Shown: positions 7,156 to 15,131 of the stretch, piece after piece
How positions within the stretch are numbered: the first letter of the stretch is position 1
Layout: every line of letters starts with the position of its first letter
Assembly: GCA_002021875.1 (NCBI GenBank)
Contig: CP018627.1
Location: 1,674,001-1,738,000, forward strand
Length of the DNA stretch: 64,000 nt
From: Streptomyces hygroscopicus
Lineage (GTDB): Bacteria; Actinomycetota; Actinomycetes; Streptomycetales; Streptomycetaceae
Direction: 5' to 3'
The notes under the pieces: generated by a model
Databases searched by the model: none
What the model was told of the DNA's origin: nothing
Seen by the model: the letters and a program-made list of their open reading frames with translations, nothing else
Translations under genes and position numbers: made by a program

Positions 7156-8727
7156 TCAACGCCGCGTACCGGTGCCGACGAGCGTGCGCTCGTACGGATC
7201 GAGGATCACACCCCGCACCGAGGCGCCGACGCCGTGGATGATCCGCTGATGGACCAGCGGGACGACCCCGTCCGTGCGCAGCACGGCGGTCTGCGCGGCC
7301 AGGGCGGCGCGATGGCGCGCGGCGTCGTCGGCGCGGGACCCGGCCTCGGCGACCGCGCGGTCCACGGCCTTGTCGCACACCCGGGCCAGGTTGTAGCCGC
7401 CGTCGCAGGTGAAGTCGTCGGCGAGATAGGAGACCGGGTCGCCGGTGTCGAGCATGGTGTTACGGGCGGCCACCACGGCGTCGAACTTCCCGGCCAGGGC
7501 GTCGCCTTCGAGCCGGGAGTACTCCCGCACCTCCAGCTGCACACTGAACCCGGCCTCGCGCAGCTGCTGTTGCAGCACCTGGGCGACCTCGGGCAGCTCG
7601 GGCCGGTTGTCGTAGGTGGCGAGGGTGAGCGCGGTGTTCCCGGCGCGCTTGGCGGCGGGGCGGCCGGACGGCCGGGGGCGCTCATCCGCGGCCCAGGTGA
7701 GGGCCGGGCCGAACAGGCCGCGGCCGGTGTCGGCATGCCCCTCGTACACGTCCTCGGCGAGGGCGGCGGCGTCGACGGCCTCGCGGGCTGCGGCGCGGAC
7801 GGCGGGGTCGGCGAAGGGGCCGGAGCGGGTGTTGAGGAAGAGGGCGGTGGTGCGGGCGGTGGGCACCTCGCGGACGGTCGGCTGGTCGAGGGTGGCCGCC
7901 TGGGAGACCGGGACCGCCTCGGCCATGTCCACCTCGCCGCTGCGCAGCGCGTTGGTGCGGGCCGTGCCGTCGGCTATGAAGCGGACATCGAGACCGGAGG
8001 CGTGGGCGAGGCCGCCCCAGTAGTCGTCGAAACGGTGGAGGGTGGCGCGGATGGCGCCGCCCGTCCTGGCCAGGGTGAAGGGACCGGTGGCGGTGCCGGC
8101 CGGATCGACGGCCGCTGTCCCGTCCGCCGCGTCCGAACGCGCCTTCGCCGAACCGGACTCATCCGTACCGGCCGTCCTCGTACCGGCCTTCGTGCGATAC
8201 GCCTTGGGCGCGAGGATGGCCAGGCTCGGGCTGGACAGTCGCAGCGGCAGAGCGGAGTCGGCGGTGGCGGTGGTGACCCGGACCCGCCGCTCCCCCACCG
8301 CCTCGGCGGTGAGCGTGACCCCGGTGAGCGCGGCGGGCCCGGGATCGGCGTGGGTGGCATGGGTGAGGGCACCCGCCACCGCCTCCGGGGTGACTTCGGT
8401 GCCGTCCTGGAACCGCGCCTCGCGCAGGGTGAACACCCAGCCGCCGCCGCTCTCCCGCGCCCAGGACTCGGCGAGGGCGGGCACCGCGCCGCCGTTGCCG
8501 TCCAGCCGGGTCAGCCCCTCGGTGACCCCGAGCCGGCTGAGCAGGGTGGCGTCGGCGCCGTACGGGGAGAAGCGCTCGGCGGGCGGGAAGGCCATCGCGA
8601 CCCGGAGGCGTCCGCCGCCCGCACCGGCCCCGGCGTCGTACGGCGAACCGTCACGGGCCGCGAAACACCCGGCGAGCAGCGGGACGAGCAGCAGCGCGGC
8701 GGCCCACCGGCGGCGGACAGAGTGCAT
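7156..8727 (-). CDS. ABC transporter substrate-binding lipoprotein, SBP_bac_5 family
   Basis: 523 residues. A signal peptide with lipobox LLAGC (Cys21) predicts export and lipid anchoring. The rest is the DppA/OppA/NikA/CntA type: FSPYGADATLLSRLGVTEGL early, then alternating lobes and a late LVHQRIIHGV. It delivers peptide-like or metallophore ligands to the fused permease just downstream (minus strand). A 15-bp Zur-like operator lies 52 bp upstream of the ATG, which points to zinc-regulated import, perhaps of a metal-opine complex. A short Ala/Asp-rich insertion near residues 170-200 (AGTRTAGTDESGSAKARSD) is low complexity. No ATPase genes flank it. Confidence 0.88.
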   Translation of the reverse strand: MHSVRRRWAAALLLVPLLAGCFAARDGSPYDAGAGAGGGRLRVAMAFPPAERFSPYGADATLLSRLGVTEGLTRLDGNGGAVPALAESWARESGGGWVFTLREARFQDGTEVTPEAVAGALTHATHADPGPAALTGVTLTAEAVGERRVRVTTATADSALPLRLSSPSLAILAPKAYRTKAGTRTAGTDESGSAKARSDAADGTAAVDPAGTATGPFTLARTGGAIRATLHRFDDYWGGLAHASGLDVRFIADGTARTNALRSGEVDMAEAVPVSQAATLDQPTVREVPTARTTALFLNTRSGPFADPAVRAAAREAVDAAALAEDVYEGHADTGRGLFGPALTWAADERPRPSGRPAAKRAGNTALTLATYDNRPELPEVAQVLQQQLREAGFSVQLEVREYSRLEGDALAGKFDAVVAARNTMLDTGDPVSYLADDFTCDGGYNLARVCDKAVDRAVAEAGSRADDAARHRAALAAQTAVLRTDGVVPLVHQRIIHGVGASVRGVILDPYERTLVGTGTRR

Positions 8728-8778
8728 GGGCGTGGTTCTCCAGGGGCTGCGCGGGGACGGCGAAACACCAACGCTAGA

Positions 8779-8793
8779 TGATAATCATTTCCA
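8779..8793 (-). promoter_or_regulatory. Zur-like operator upstream of the substrate-binding protein gene
   Basis: Read in the direction of the gene the site is TGGAAATGATTATCA, 13 of 15 positions matching the Streptomyces Zur consensus TGAAAATGATTTTCA. It is an AT-rich palindrome in a very GC-rich background and sits 52-66 bp upstream of the lipoprotein start, right after the GNAT gene stop. Zn-loaded Zur would repress from here. Identification is by motif only. Confidence 0.75.
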
Positions 8794-8798
8794 TCAAC

Positions 8799-9344
8799 TC
8801 ATGGCATCCCCGGCCCCATGGGGACCTCGAAATGGACGATGCCCTGGCCGCCCCCGGGCGCCTCCCGCTCATCGCAGACGACCTTCCCCAGGGACCGCCA
8901 GAACGGCTCGGCGCCCGCCACCCCCGGATCGGTGTGCAGATAGACCGCGCGATAGCCGCCGTCCGCCACGGCGAAGTCCAGCAGCGCACGCACCAGCCGC
9001 CGGGCCAGCCCATTGCGCCGATGCTCGGATCGCACATAGACCCGGCGCAACTGGGCGGTCTCCCCCGACGGGTACCGCGCGGCCAGCCACGACGGGTTGG
9101 GCGGATGGGCCGGGCCCCGGGAGTCGAGCGCGGCGGTCGCCACGACCGCCCCGTCGCTCTCGTCCACCGCCACCAGCAGCGTGTGGCGCGCACCGTCCAG
9201 ATACGCGGCGGCGGGATCGATGATGTCGGCGTGCCAGCGAGGCACATAGCCGGTTCCGAAGTCGCGGTAGACGGTGTCGAGCATCACGCTGCGGACGGCG
9301 TCGAGGTCATCGGGGGTCGCGGTTCTGATGCGATAGCTGAGCAC
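8799..9344 (-). CDS. GNAT-family N-acetyltransferase
   Basis: 181 residues. The acetyl-CoA-binding motif A is clear: QLRRVYVRSEHRRNGLARRL (R/Q-x-x-G-x-G/A form) near residues 99-118, preceded by the beta4 strand with TLLVAVDESDGAVVATAAL. The protein acetylates an unknown amine. Start placed at the GTG giving VLSYRIRTATPDD, the usual GNAT N-terminus; a longer open frame upstream overlaps the divergent NTPase gene and is not coding. Its stop lies 5 bp from the Zur-like site of the next gene, so it is probably not co-regulated with the transporter. Confidence 0.88.
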   Translation of the reverse strand: MLSYRIRTATPDDLDAVRSVMLDTVYRDFGTGYVPRWHADIIDPAAAYLDGARHTLLVAVDESDGAVVATAALDSRGPAHPPNPSWLAARYPSGETAQLRRVYVRSEHRRNGLARRLVRALLDFAVADGGYRAVYLHTDPGVAGAEPFWRSLGKVVCDEREAPGGGQGIVHFEVPMGPGMP

Positions 9345-9417
9345 CTGCGCATCGTACGCAATAAGCCTACGCGCTGATCGTACTGGCAGACTGGTCCGGG
9401 ACCGGAGGAGGGGGCCG

Positions 9418-11832
9418 ATGGGGCGGGGACGGCCGTCGATGCAGGAGCTGATCCAGCGGCGCAGGAACGCCGGATTCGTGGGGCGGCACCGGGAACTGGA
9501 CGCGTTCCGGGACAACTTCGGGCTGCCGCCGGAGGACGGGCGGCATCGCTTCGTCTTCCATGTGCACGGCCACGCGGGCGTGGGCAAGACCTGGCTGATG
9601 CGCCGGCTGGAACAGACCGCCCGCCAGGAGTACGGCGCGCTCACCGCCCGCGTCGACGAGGCGGCGGGCTCCGTCCCCGAGGCGATGGCCGCGATCAGCG
9701 AGCAATTCGCCCGCCAGGGGCGAGAGTTCACGGCGTTCGACCGGCGGCTCGCCACGTATCGGCAGCGCCGCCATGAGGCGGAGTCGGTACCGGCGGAGGG
9801 CGAGCGGACCGGGCCCAGCACCGGCAGCATGGTCGCCGCGCGAGCCGGGCTCACCGGCCTCGGCCTGGTGCCGGGGGTCGGGGCACTGGCGGGCGCCGTC
9901 GACCCGGTGCCGCTCGCCGAGGGCACCGACCGGCTGCGCGCGGCACTCAGCTCGCGGTTCCGCGACCACAAGGACGTCCAGCTCGTGCTGGACCCGGTGG
10001 AGACGCTGACCCCGCTGCTGGTCAGGGAGTTGTCGGAGGCGGCAGCGGCGGTGCCGTGGCTGGTGCTGCTCTTCGACACCTACGAGCGCCTCGGCCCGCT
10101 GCTCGACCCCTGGCTGCGCACCCTGCTGACCAGCGAACGCCTTGGCACCCTCCCCGCCAACACCGTGCTGGTGCTGGCCGGGCAGACCCGCCCGGACCCC
10201 GGCTGCTGGGGCGACCTGGCCGATGTGGTCGCGGAGCTGCCGCTGGAGCCGTTCACCGACGCGGAGGCCCGGCAACTGCTCACCGCCAAGGGGATCACCG
10301 ATGAGCCGGTGGTGCGGGAGGTGCTGCGGCTCTCCGGCCGGCTGCCGGTGCTGGTGTCCACCCTCGCCGAGAACCCCGGAACCAGCGGCGACCTGGACGA
10401 CCCCAGCGCCACCGCCGTCGACCGGTTCCTGAAATGGGAGCGCGATCCGGTGCGCCGCTCCGCCGCCCTGGCGGGCGCGCTGCCCCGGCGGCTGAACGAG
10501 GACGTCTTCAGGGCGGCGGTGGACGAGGACGGGGCCGAGCTGTTCGGCTGGCTGCGGTCGCTGCCCTTCATCGGCGACCGTAACGGGGCGGCCCGCTACC
10601 ACGATGTGGTCCGCGCCCCGATGCTGCGGCTTCAGTGGAGCACCTCACCGCAGCGGTGGAGCGCGGCCCACACCCGGCTGGCGGAGACCTTCGCCGGGTG
10701 GCGCGAGTCGGCCGCCGGGGGGCTCGACGCGCGCGACGGGTGGCGGCTGGACGCCTGGAGCGGACCGCGTCTGGAGGAGTGGTACCACCTGCTGTGCGCA
10801 CGGCCGTCGGCGGCGCTGCCCGGGGCGCTGCGGGACGGGATCGACGCCTGCGACGCGGGTCCGGCGGTGGCCCGGCGCTGGGCGTCCACCCTGGTCGAGG
10901 CGGGCGAGGACGCCGACTCGGACGCGGTGCGCACCTGGGGGCGGCGCCTGGTGGAGGCGCTGGCGGACGAACGGCGGCGCGGTATCGAGGCGCTGGGGCT
11001 GCTGCTGGCACGGGCCGGGCTGGACGCCGCCGACCGGGTCGCGGCACTCGTCGTACGGGGGTGGCACCGCCGGTCGGTCGAGGAGTACGACGCGGCGCTG
11101 GAGGACTTCCGCCGGGCGATCGAGCTGGACCCCGGGAACGTACGCGCGCACTTCGGGCGTGCCGTGGTCCACCGGGCGACCGGGGACTTCACCGCGGCGA
11201 TGGACGCGTTGGACGGCGTGGGGGCGCTGGAGCCGGACTCGACCTGGGTTCAGCGGGAGCGCGGGGAGACCTGCCGCCGGGCGGGCCGGTACGAGGAGGC
11301 GCTGGTCCTGCTCGACCCGGTGGTCGAGGCCGATCCGGCGGACCATGTGGCCCTGGGCAGCCGCGGCCAGACCATGATGGCGCTCGGCCGGATCCAGGAG
11401 GCCCTGGCGGACTTCGACCGGGCCATCGAGCGGCACGGCGACTACACCTGGGCGCTGGTCCGGCGGGCCCGTGTCCGCAGCACCCTGGGGGACGCGGCGG
11501 GCGCGCTGGAGGACCTGGACCGGGCGGAGGCGCTGGAGCCGGGCGTCCCGGGAACGCTGGGCGAGCGCGGCGATGTCCACCGCTTCGCGGGCCGCTACGA
11601 GGAGGCCATCGCGGCGTACGACCGGGCGCTGGCCCTCGACCCGGGCTACGCCTGGGCCCTGGGGAGCCGCGCGATGGCCAACGAGGCCCTGGGCAGACGC
11701 GCGGAGGCGCTGGCGGACCTGGACCGGGCGGTGGAACTGAATCCCGGCTACGCCTGGGCCGTGGCGCAGCGCGAGCGTTTGCTGCTCGGCGGGGATTCAC
11801 CGGAGGGCGGACGGAACGACGGACCGGTGTGA
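9418..11832 (+). CDS. STAND-like P-loop NTPase with C-terminal TPR array
   Basis: 804 residues. After a short basic leader and FVGRHRELDAF comes Walker A GHAGVGKT (51-58) and a Walker B-like WLVLLFDTYERL near residue 215. A winged-helix-like region follows (300-450). From about residue 540 there are seven or so tetratricopeptide repeats (YDAALEDFRRAIELDPGN, YEEAIAAYDRALALDPGY and similar). This is the layout of STAND signalling NTPases, in which a repeat domain senses a ligand and the NTPase oligomerises. No effector domain (TIR, nuclease, protease) is recognisable and no defence gene neighbours it. It stands alone, diverging from the GNAT gene. Role unknown. Confidence 0.85.
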   Translation: MGRGRPSMQELIQRRRNAGFVGRHRELDAFRDNFGLPPEDGRHRFVFHVHGHAGVGKTWLMRRLEQTARQEYGALTARVDEAAGSVPEAMAAISEQFARQGREFTAFDRRLATYRQRRHEAESVPAEGERTGPSTGSMVAARAGLTGLGLVPGVGALAGAVDPVPLAEGTDRLRAALSSRFRDHKDVQLVLDPVETLTPLLVRELSEAAAAVPWLVLLFDTYERLGPLLDPWLRTLLTSERLGTLPANTVLVLAGQTRPDPGCWGDLADVVAELPLEPFTDAEARQLLTAKGITDEPVVREVLRLSGRLPVLVSTLAENPGTSGDLDDPSATAVDRFLKWERDPVRRSAALAGALPRRLNEDVFRAAVDEDGAELFGWLRSLPFIGDRNGAARYHDVVRAPMLRLQWSTSPQRWSAAHTRLAETFAGWRESAAGGLDARDGWRLDAWSGPRLEEWYHLLCARPSAALPGALRDGIDACDAGPAVARRWASTLVEAGEDADSDAVRTWGRRLVEALADERRRGIEALGLLLARAGLDAADRVAALVVRGWHRRSVEEYDAALEDFRRAIELDPGNVRAHFGRAVVHRATGDFTAAMDALDGVGALEPDSTWVQRERGETCRRAGRYEEALVLLDPVVEADPADHVALGSRGQTMMALGRIQEALADFDRAIERHGDYTWALVRRARVRSTLGDAAGALEDLDRAEALEPGVPGTLGERGDVHRFAGRYEEAIAAYDRALALDPGYAWALGSRAMANEALGRRAEALADLDRAVELNPGYAWAVAQRERLLLGGDSPEGGRNDGPV

Positions 11833-11876
11833 CCTCCCGGCACCCGTGCTTCCGGCTCCTCTCTCTCCGCGGCCGG

Positions 11877-12260
11877 TCACCGGCCCTGTCGTGACACGCC
11901 CCGGGTGATGCGGGACGACACGGCGTGGCGTACTGCGCGCAGCACGGCACGGCAGCGCGACAGATACCGGGCCGGGCGGGACCGGCGGACCGGGCGCGCT
12001 GTGGCCGATGGAGCCGGTACGGCCGACGGGGCCGGTACGGAGGTCGGAGCCGGTGCGGAGGTCGGAGCCGGTACGGAGGTCGGAGCCGGTACGGCCTCGG
12101 CTACGGACACGTCCTGAGCGGTGGCGTCCACCGGATCGGGAGCGGCCGGATCGGCCGGGGGCGGCGACGGATCGGTGGTCCTGGCCTGCGGGGTGACGGG
12201 GCGCCGGGTGGCTTCTGCGCGCATCATCGCGCGCATGGCGGCATAGACATCGATGGGCAT
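11877..12260 (-). CDS. Hypothetical protein with Pro/Ala-rich repeat tract
   Basis: 127 residues, not assigned to a family. A conserved-looking N-terminus (MPIDVYAAMRAMMRAEA) precedes a disordered Pro/Ala region built of six-residue repeats (VPAPTS type, about residues 58-87) and a basic C-terminal tail. No signal peptide or membrane helix. It follows another hypothetical gene (12372-12938) on the same strand after 111 bp and could share its transcript. The MPIDVYAA start is a pattern I associate with small streptomycete proteins of unknown function; that is recollection, not a search result. Confidence 0.6.
   Translation of the reverse strand: MPIDVYAAMRAMMRAEATRRPVTPQARTTDPSPPPADPAAPDPVDATAQDVSVAEAVPAPTSVPAPTSAPAPTSVPAPSAVPAPSATARPVRRSRPARYLSRCRAVLRAVRHAVSSRITRGVSRQGR
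12011..12105. repeat. 18-bp repeats encoding Val-Pro-Ala-Pro-Thr-Ser units
   Basis: Successive near-identical 18-bp units (core CGGTACGGAGGTCGGAGC) run through the middle of the small hypothetical gene. They encode the proline-rich repeat of that protein. Copy number is likely variable between strains. Confidence 0.8.
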
Positions 12261-12371
12261 GCGGATACTCCTGCGGTCTCGGACGTCCGATGGCTGAGCG
12301 GGCAGGGCACACCGCGTCCGGGATCCGCGCGGCAGCCGCGGAATCGGGATGACGGACGTGCCCGGGCCCGG

Positions 12372-12938
12372 TCAGCAGCGCAGGACGACGGACCGTGAGG
12401 AGAGCCGATCGGCCGGGATGTCGCCACCGGCGGCGAACGGGGCGACGCCCGGCGCGGGGTCGGCGGGGCGACCGCGGACCGCGACGAGCACGAGGGGGCC
12501 GAGGGACGTGGAGAGGGATCGATGGGCGCCGAACGAGGCGCCGTGGACCACCCGCCCGGCATGCCGCGCCGGATGCCCGGCACCGTCCCGGGCGAAGAGC
12601 TTGGCCGACGCCGAAGCGGGGGAGCGCTCGTCCTCGGTCTCCGGCGCCACCGGAACAGGCGCTGGGACGACGGGAGCACCCACGGGGGCGGACGCGGCGA
12701 GGCCCAGGGCCGGGGCGGGGGCACCGGCGTCACCGGGCGTGGACGTGGCCGGGACCAGGGCCGTGGCCGGGCTCGGAGGCCCGGCCGCGCACTGGTCCGG
12801 CCCGGTGGACGGCGAGTCGCGGACGACCCCCAGAGCCAGCACGGCATGCAGCAGCGTGACCGCCAGCAGCAGAAGGACGGCGGCCGTGCACGGGCCGCCG
12901 CACACCGCGGGGCGGTTCGTGTCGCGGCCGTGCACCAT
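12372..12938 (-). CDS. Hypothetical secreted or single-pass membrane protein
   Basis: 188 residues, no recognised family. One strong hydrophobic segment (TAAVLLLLAVTLLHAVLALGVV, about residues 18-39) suggests a signal anchor. The remainder is Pro/Ala-rich with a more ordered C-terminal third ending SVVLRC. No lipobox is formed. It lies upstream of the other hypothetical gene on the minus strand. Codon use (high GC3) supports that it is translated, but a homology search would be needed to confirm it. Confidence 0.55.
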   Translation of the reverse strand: MVHGRDTNRPAVCGGPCTAAVLLLLAVTLLHAVLALGVVRDSPSTGPDQCAAGPPSPATALVPATSTPGDAGAPAPALGLAASAPVGAPVVPAPVPVAPETEDERSPASASAKLFARDGAGHPARHAGRVVHGASFGAHRSLSTSLGPLVLVAVRGRPADPAPGVAPFAAGGDIPADRLSSRSVVLRC

Positions 12939-13093
12939 GCGGCCTCCCTCGCCGATCCCCCTCCAGGGAACCCCGCACAGCGGAAGACGGCACTCCGATT
13001 ACCGGGAAAAGTCTATACTTTCACCCGTGTCGGTTATCTCCTCGAACACACATATCGTCGCATTTCGAGGAATCACCGGCCGCCGTGGTGTGA

Positions 13094-13420
13094 TCATTCG
13101 AGCAGCGTGGCCGGTGCGGCCTGCCGCCAGGAGTCCAGCAGGATGTCCCGCAGCTCATCGACGTCCTCCAGCGCGGCGAGCCGCACCCGCACCCAGGCCG
13201 AACTCGCCTCATGGGCGGCGACCCAGAACTTCTCCGGCTCCGCCAGCACCAACTCCTTCCGCTCCTCCTTGGGACATCTGACGGCCATCGAGGTCTCGTC
13301 CTCGGGCAAGGTGGCGAACATCTTCCCGGCGACCCGGAAGGTGGGCATCGACCAGGCGATCTTCTCTGTGGTCTCCGGCAGCGACAGGGCGACGGCACGG
13401 ACATCGTCGGAGGTGGTCAT
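13094..13420 (-). CDS. MmcQ/YjbR family protein
   Basis: 108 residues, full length for this small family (about 110-120). Typical text is visible: DDVRAVALSLPETTEKIAW near the N-terminus, FRVAGKMFATL, and WVRVRLAALEDVDELRDILLDSW at the C-terminus. These cytoplasmic CyaY-like-fold proteins are thought to bind DNA but have no settled function. Start chosen at the ATG giving MTTSDDVRA rather than a start six codons upstream. It diverges from the PhzF-like gene across about 50 bp. Confidence 0.85.
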   Translation of the reverse strand: MTTSDDVRAVALSLPETTEKIAWSMPTFRVAGKMFATLPEDETSMAVRCPKEERKELVLAEPEKFWVAAHEASSAWVRVRLAALEDVDELRDILLDSWRQAAPATLLE

Positions 13421-13473
13421 GGCCCGACCGTAGAACACCCCACCGACAAGCGTGCCCGTGCTTGAATGCCCAG

Positions 13474-14133
13474 GTGACGGATCTGGACGTGCTCAAGGTG
13501 TTCTGCGGGCCCTACGGCCGCGGTGGCAATGAACTCGGCGTGGTGCGGGACGGCGCCGCCGTGGTCGGCGAGGCGGAGCGGCAGCGGGTCGCCGCCCGGC
13601 TGGGGTTCAGCGAGACCGTGTTCGTGGACGACCCGGAGCGCGGCGTCGTCGACATCTACACCCCGAGCGTCCGGCTGCCCTTCGCGGGCCATCCGCTGGT
13701 GGGCACCGCCTGGCTGCTGGACCTGCCCGAGCTGCTGCCGCCCGCCGGTGAGGTCCCCACGCGCCAGGACGGCGAGTTCACCTGGATCACCGGCCGGCCC
13801 GCGTGGGCGGCCGGGCGGCGCACCCAGCGGTACGCCTCCCCGGAGGAGGTCGAGGCGCTGCCCACCCCTCCCGAGGGCGAAGGCTGGCTCTACGCCTGGG
13901 CGTGGCAGGACGAGGCGGCGGGCCGGGTGCGGGCGCGCGCGTTTCCCCGCCGCGGTGACGGGATCGTCGAGGACGAGGCCACCGGCGCCGCCGCCCTGAT
14001 TCTCTCGGGCGAGCTGGGCCGTGCCCTCAACATCACCCAGGGCGTGGGGTCGCAGATCCTGACCGGCCCCCTGCCGGACGGCTCCATCGAGATCGGTGGC
14101 CGGGTCGAGCTCGCCGAGGTCCGCTCGCTGTAG
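13474..14133 (+). CDS. PhzF-family isomerase/epimerase-like protein
   Basis: About 219 residues, shorter than typical PhzF proteins (270-300). PhzF landmarks are kept: GGNELGVV near the N-terminus, the catalytic Glu in LGFSETVFV, the RLPFAGHPLVGTAWLL motif and the late VEDEATGAAALILSG motif. Family members isomerise or epimerise small metabolites; PhzF itself acts in phenazine synthesis, but most relatives do not and no phenazine genes occur here. Start taken at the GTG giving VTDLDVLKVFCGPYG; a TTG four codons upstream is possible. It converges with psuG and shares a strong bidirectional hairpin. Confidence 0.85.
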   Translation: MTDLDVLKVFCGPYGRGGNELGVVRDGAAVVGEAERQRVAARLGFSETVFVDDPERGVVDIYTPSVRLPFAGHPLVGTAWLLDLPELLPPAGEVPTRQDGEFTWITGRPAWAAGRRTQRYASPEEVEALPTPPEGEGWLYAWAWQDEAAGRVRARAFPRRGDGIVEDEATGAAALILSGELGRALNITQGVGSQILTGPLPDGSIEIGGRVELAEVRSL

Positions 14134-14168
14134 GCCCCTCGCGGAGACGTGCCGGCCCGGCGGCCGTC

Positions 14169-14211
14169 CTGACCACGACGGCCCGGCGGAGGTCCGGGCC
14201 GTCGTGGTCAG
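14169..14211. terminator. Bidirectional hairpin terminator between the PhzF-like gene and psuG
   Basis: Perfect 18-bp arms: CTGACCACGACGGCCCGG (14169-14186) and its reverse complement (14194-14211), with a 7-base loop. The right arm includes the psuG stop codon (14208-14210). No long T tract, as usual in Streptomyces. Confidence 0.9.
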
Positions 14212-15131
14212 TCCGTACGGGCGTAGTGGATCGCGATCCGCGCCCCGAGGCGCGCGTTGTTCTTGACGAGCGCGATATTGGTCCGCAGGCTCTCCCCCTT
14301 GGTCAACTCGACGATCCGGCCCAGCAGATACGGGGTCGCGTCCTTGCCGCCGATTCCCGCCTCCGCCATCTCGGCGAGGGCCTGCTCGATGATGCCGTCG
14401 ATCCGCTCGGCGGGGATCTCCTCGGCCTCGGGCACCGGATTGGCGATGCTCAGCCCCGCCGTCATGCCCAGCTCCCACTGGGCGCGCATGGTGGCCGCGA
14501 TCTCCTCGGGCGAGTCGACGCGCAGCGGAGAGCGGAAGCCGCTCACCCGCGAGTAGAAGGCGGGGAAGTCGTCGGTGCCGTAGGTGAGCACCGGAACGCC
14601 CAGGGTCTCCAGCTTCTCCAGGGTCAGTCCGATGTCGAGGATGCTCTTGACCCCGGCGCTGATGACGGCCACCGGGGTGGTGGCGAGTTCGGTGAGATCC
14701 GCGCTGATGTCGAAGGAGTGCTCCGCTCCCCGGTGCACGCCGCCGATGCCACCGGTGACGAAGACCCGGATCCCGGCGAGCGCGGCGAGCCGCATCGTGG
14801 ACGCCACGGTGGTGGCGCCGTGGCCGCCGCGCGCGATGACATGGGCGAGATCGCGCACGCTGACCTTGCCGACGTCGGGGCTGGTGGCGAGCAGTTCGAG
14901 AGCGGCCCGGTCCAGACCGGCACGTGGCGTGCCGTGGAGGACGGCGATGGTGGCGGGGACCGCCCCCTCGGCGCGGATGATCTCCTCGACCTCGGTGGCC
15001 ATCTCGACGTTCTGCGGATACGGCATGCCGTGGCTGATGATCGTGGACTCCAGCGCGACCACGGGACGGCCGTCGCGCAGGGCCTCCGCGACCTCCTCGG
15101 TGAGGGTCAGCCGGGGGTGGGGCGTGGTCAT
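14208..15131 (-). CDS. psuG: Pseudouridine-5'-phosphate glycosidase
   Basis: 307 residues, the normal length. Cleaves pseudouridine 5'-phosphate to uracil and ribose 5-phosphate, the second step of pseudouridine breakdown, in the cytoplasm. Family signatures: VALESTIISHGMPYPQN at the N-terminus (the Glu is catalytic), RGGHGATTVASTM, FVTGGIGGVHRG and the SAGVKSILDI segment that carries the catalytic Lys. The ATG overlaps the stop of the upstream kinase gene by four bases (ATGA), so the two are translationally coupled and the enzymes act in sequence. Confidence 0.95.
   Translation of the reverse strand: MTTPHPRLTLTEEVAEALRDGRPVVALESTIISHGMPYPQNVEMATEVEEIIRAEGAVPATIAVLHGTPRAGLDRAALELLATSPDVGKVSVRDLAHVIARGGHGATTVASTMRLAALAGIRVFVTGGIGGVHRGAEHSFDISADLTELATTPVAVISAGVKSILDIGLTLEKLETLGVPVLTYGTDDFPAFYSRVSGFRSPLRVDSPEEIAATMRAQWELGMTAGLSIANPVPEAEEIPAERIDGIIEQALAEMAEAGIGGKDATPYLLGRIVELTKGESLRTNIALVKNNARLGARIAIHYARTD

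Noticed and set aside
4963..8781. A 1272-codon plus-strand open frame opposite the ABC transporter genes
   Set aside because: Low-complexity Gly/Gln/Arg/His text typical of an antisense shadow in high-GC DNA; the minus strand has recognisable transporter domains.
13474..14133. Evidence of a phenazine pathway
   Set aside because: A PhzF-like protein alone is not diagnostic and no other phz gene is present.
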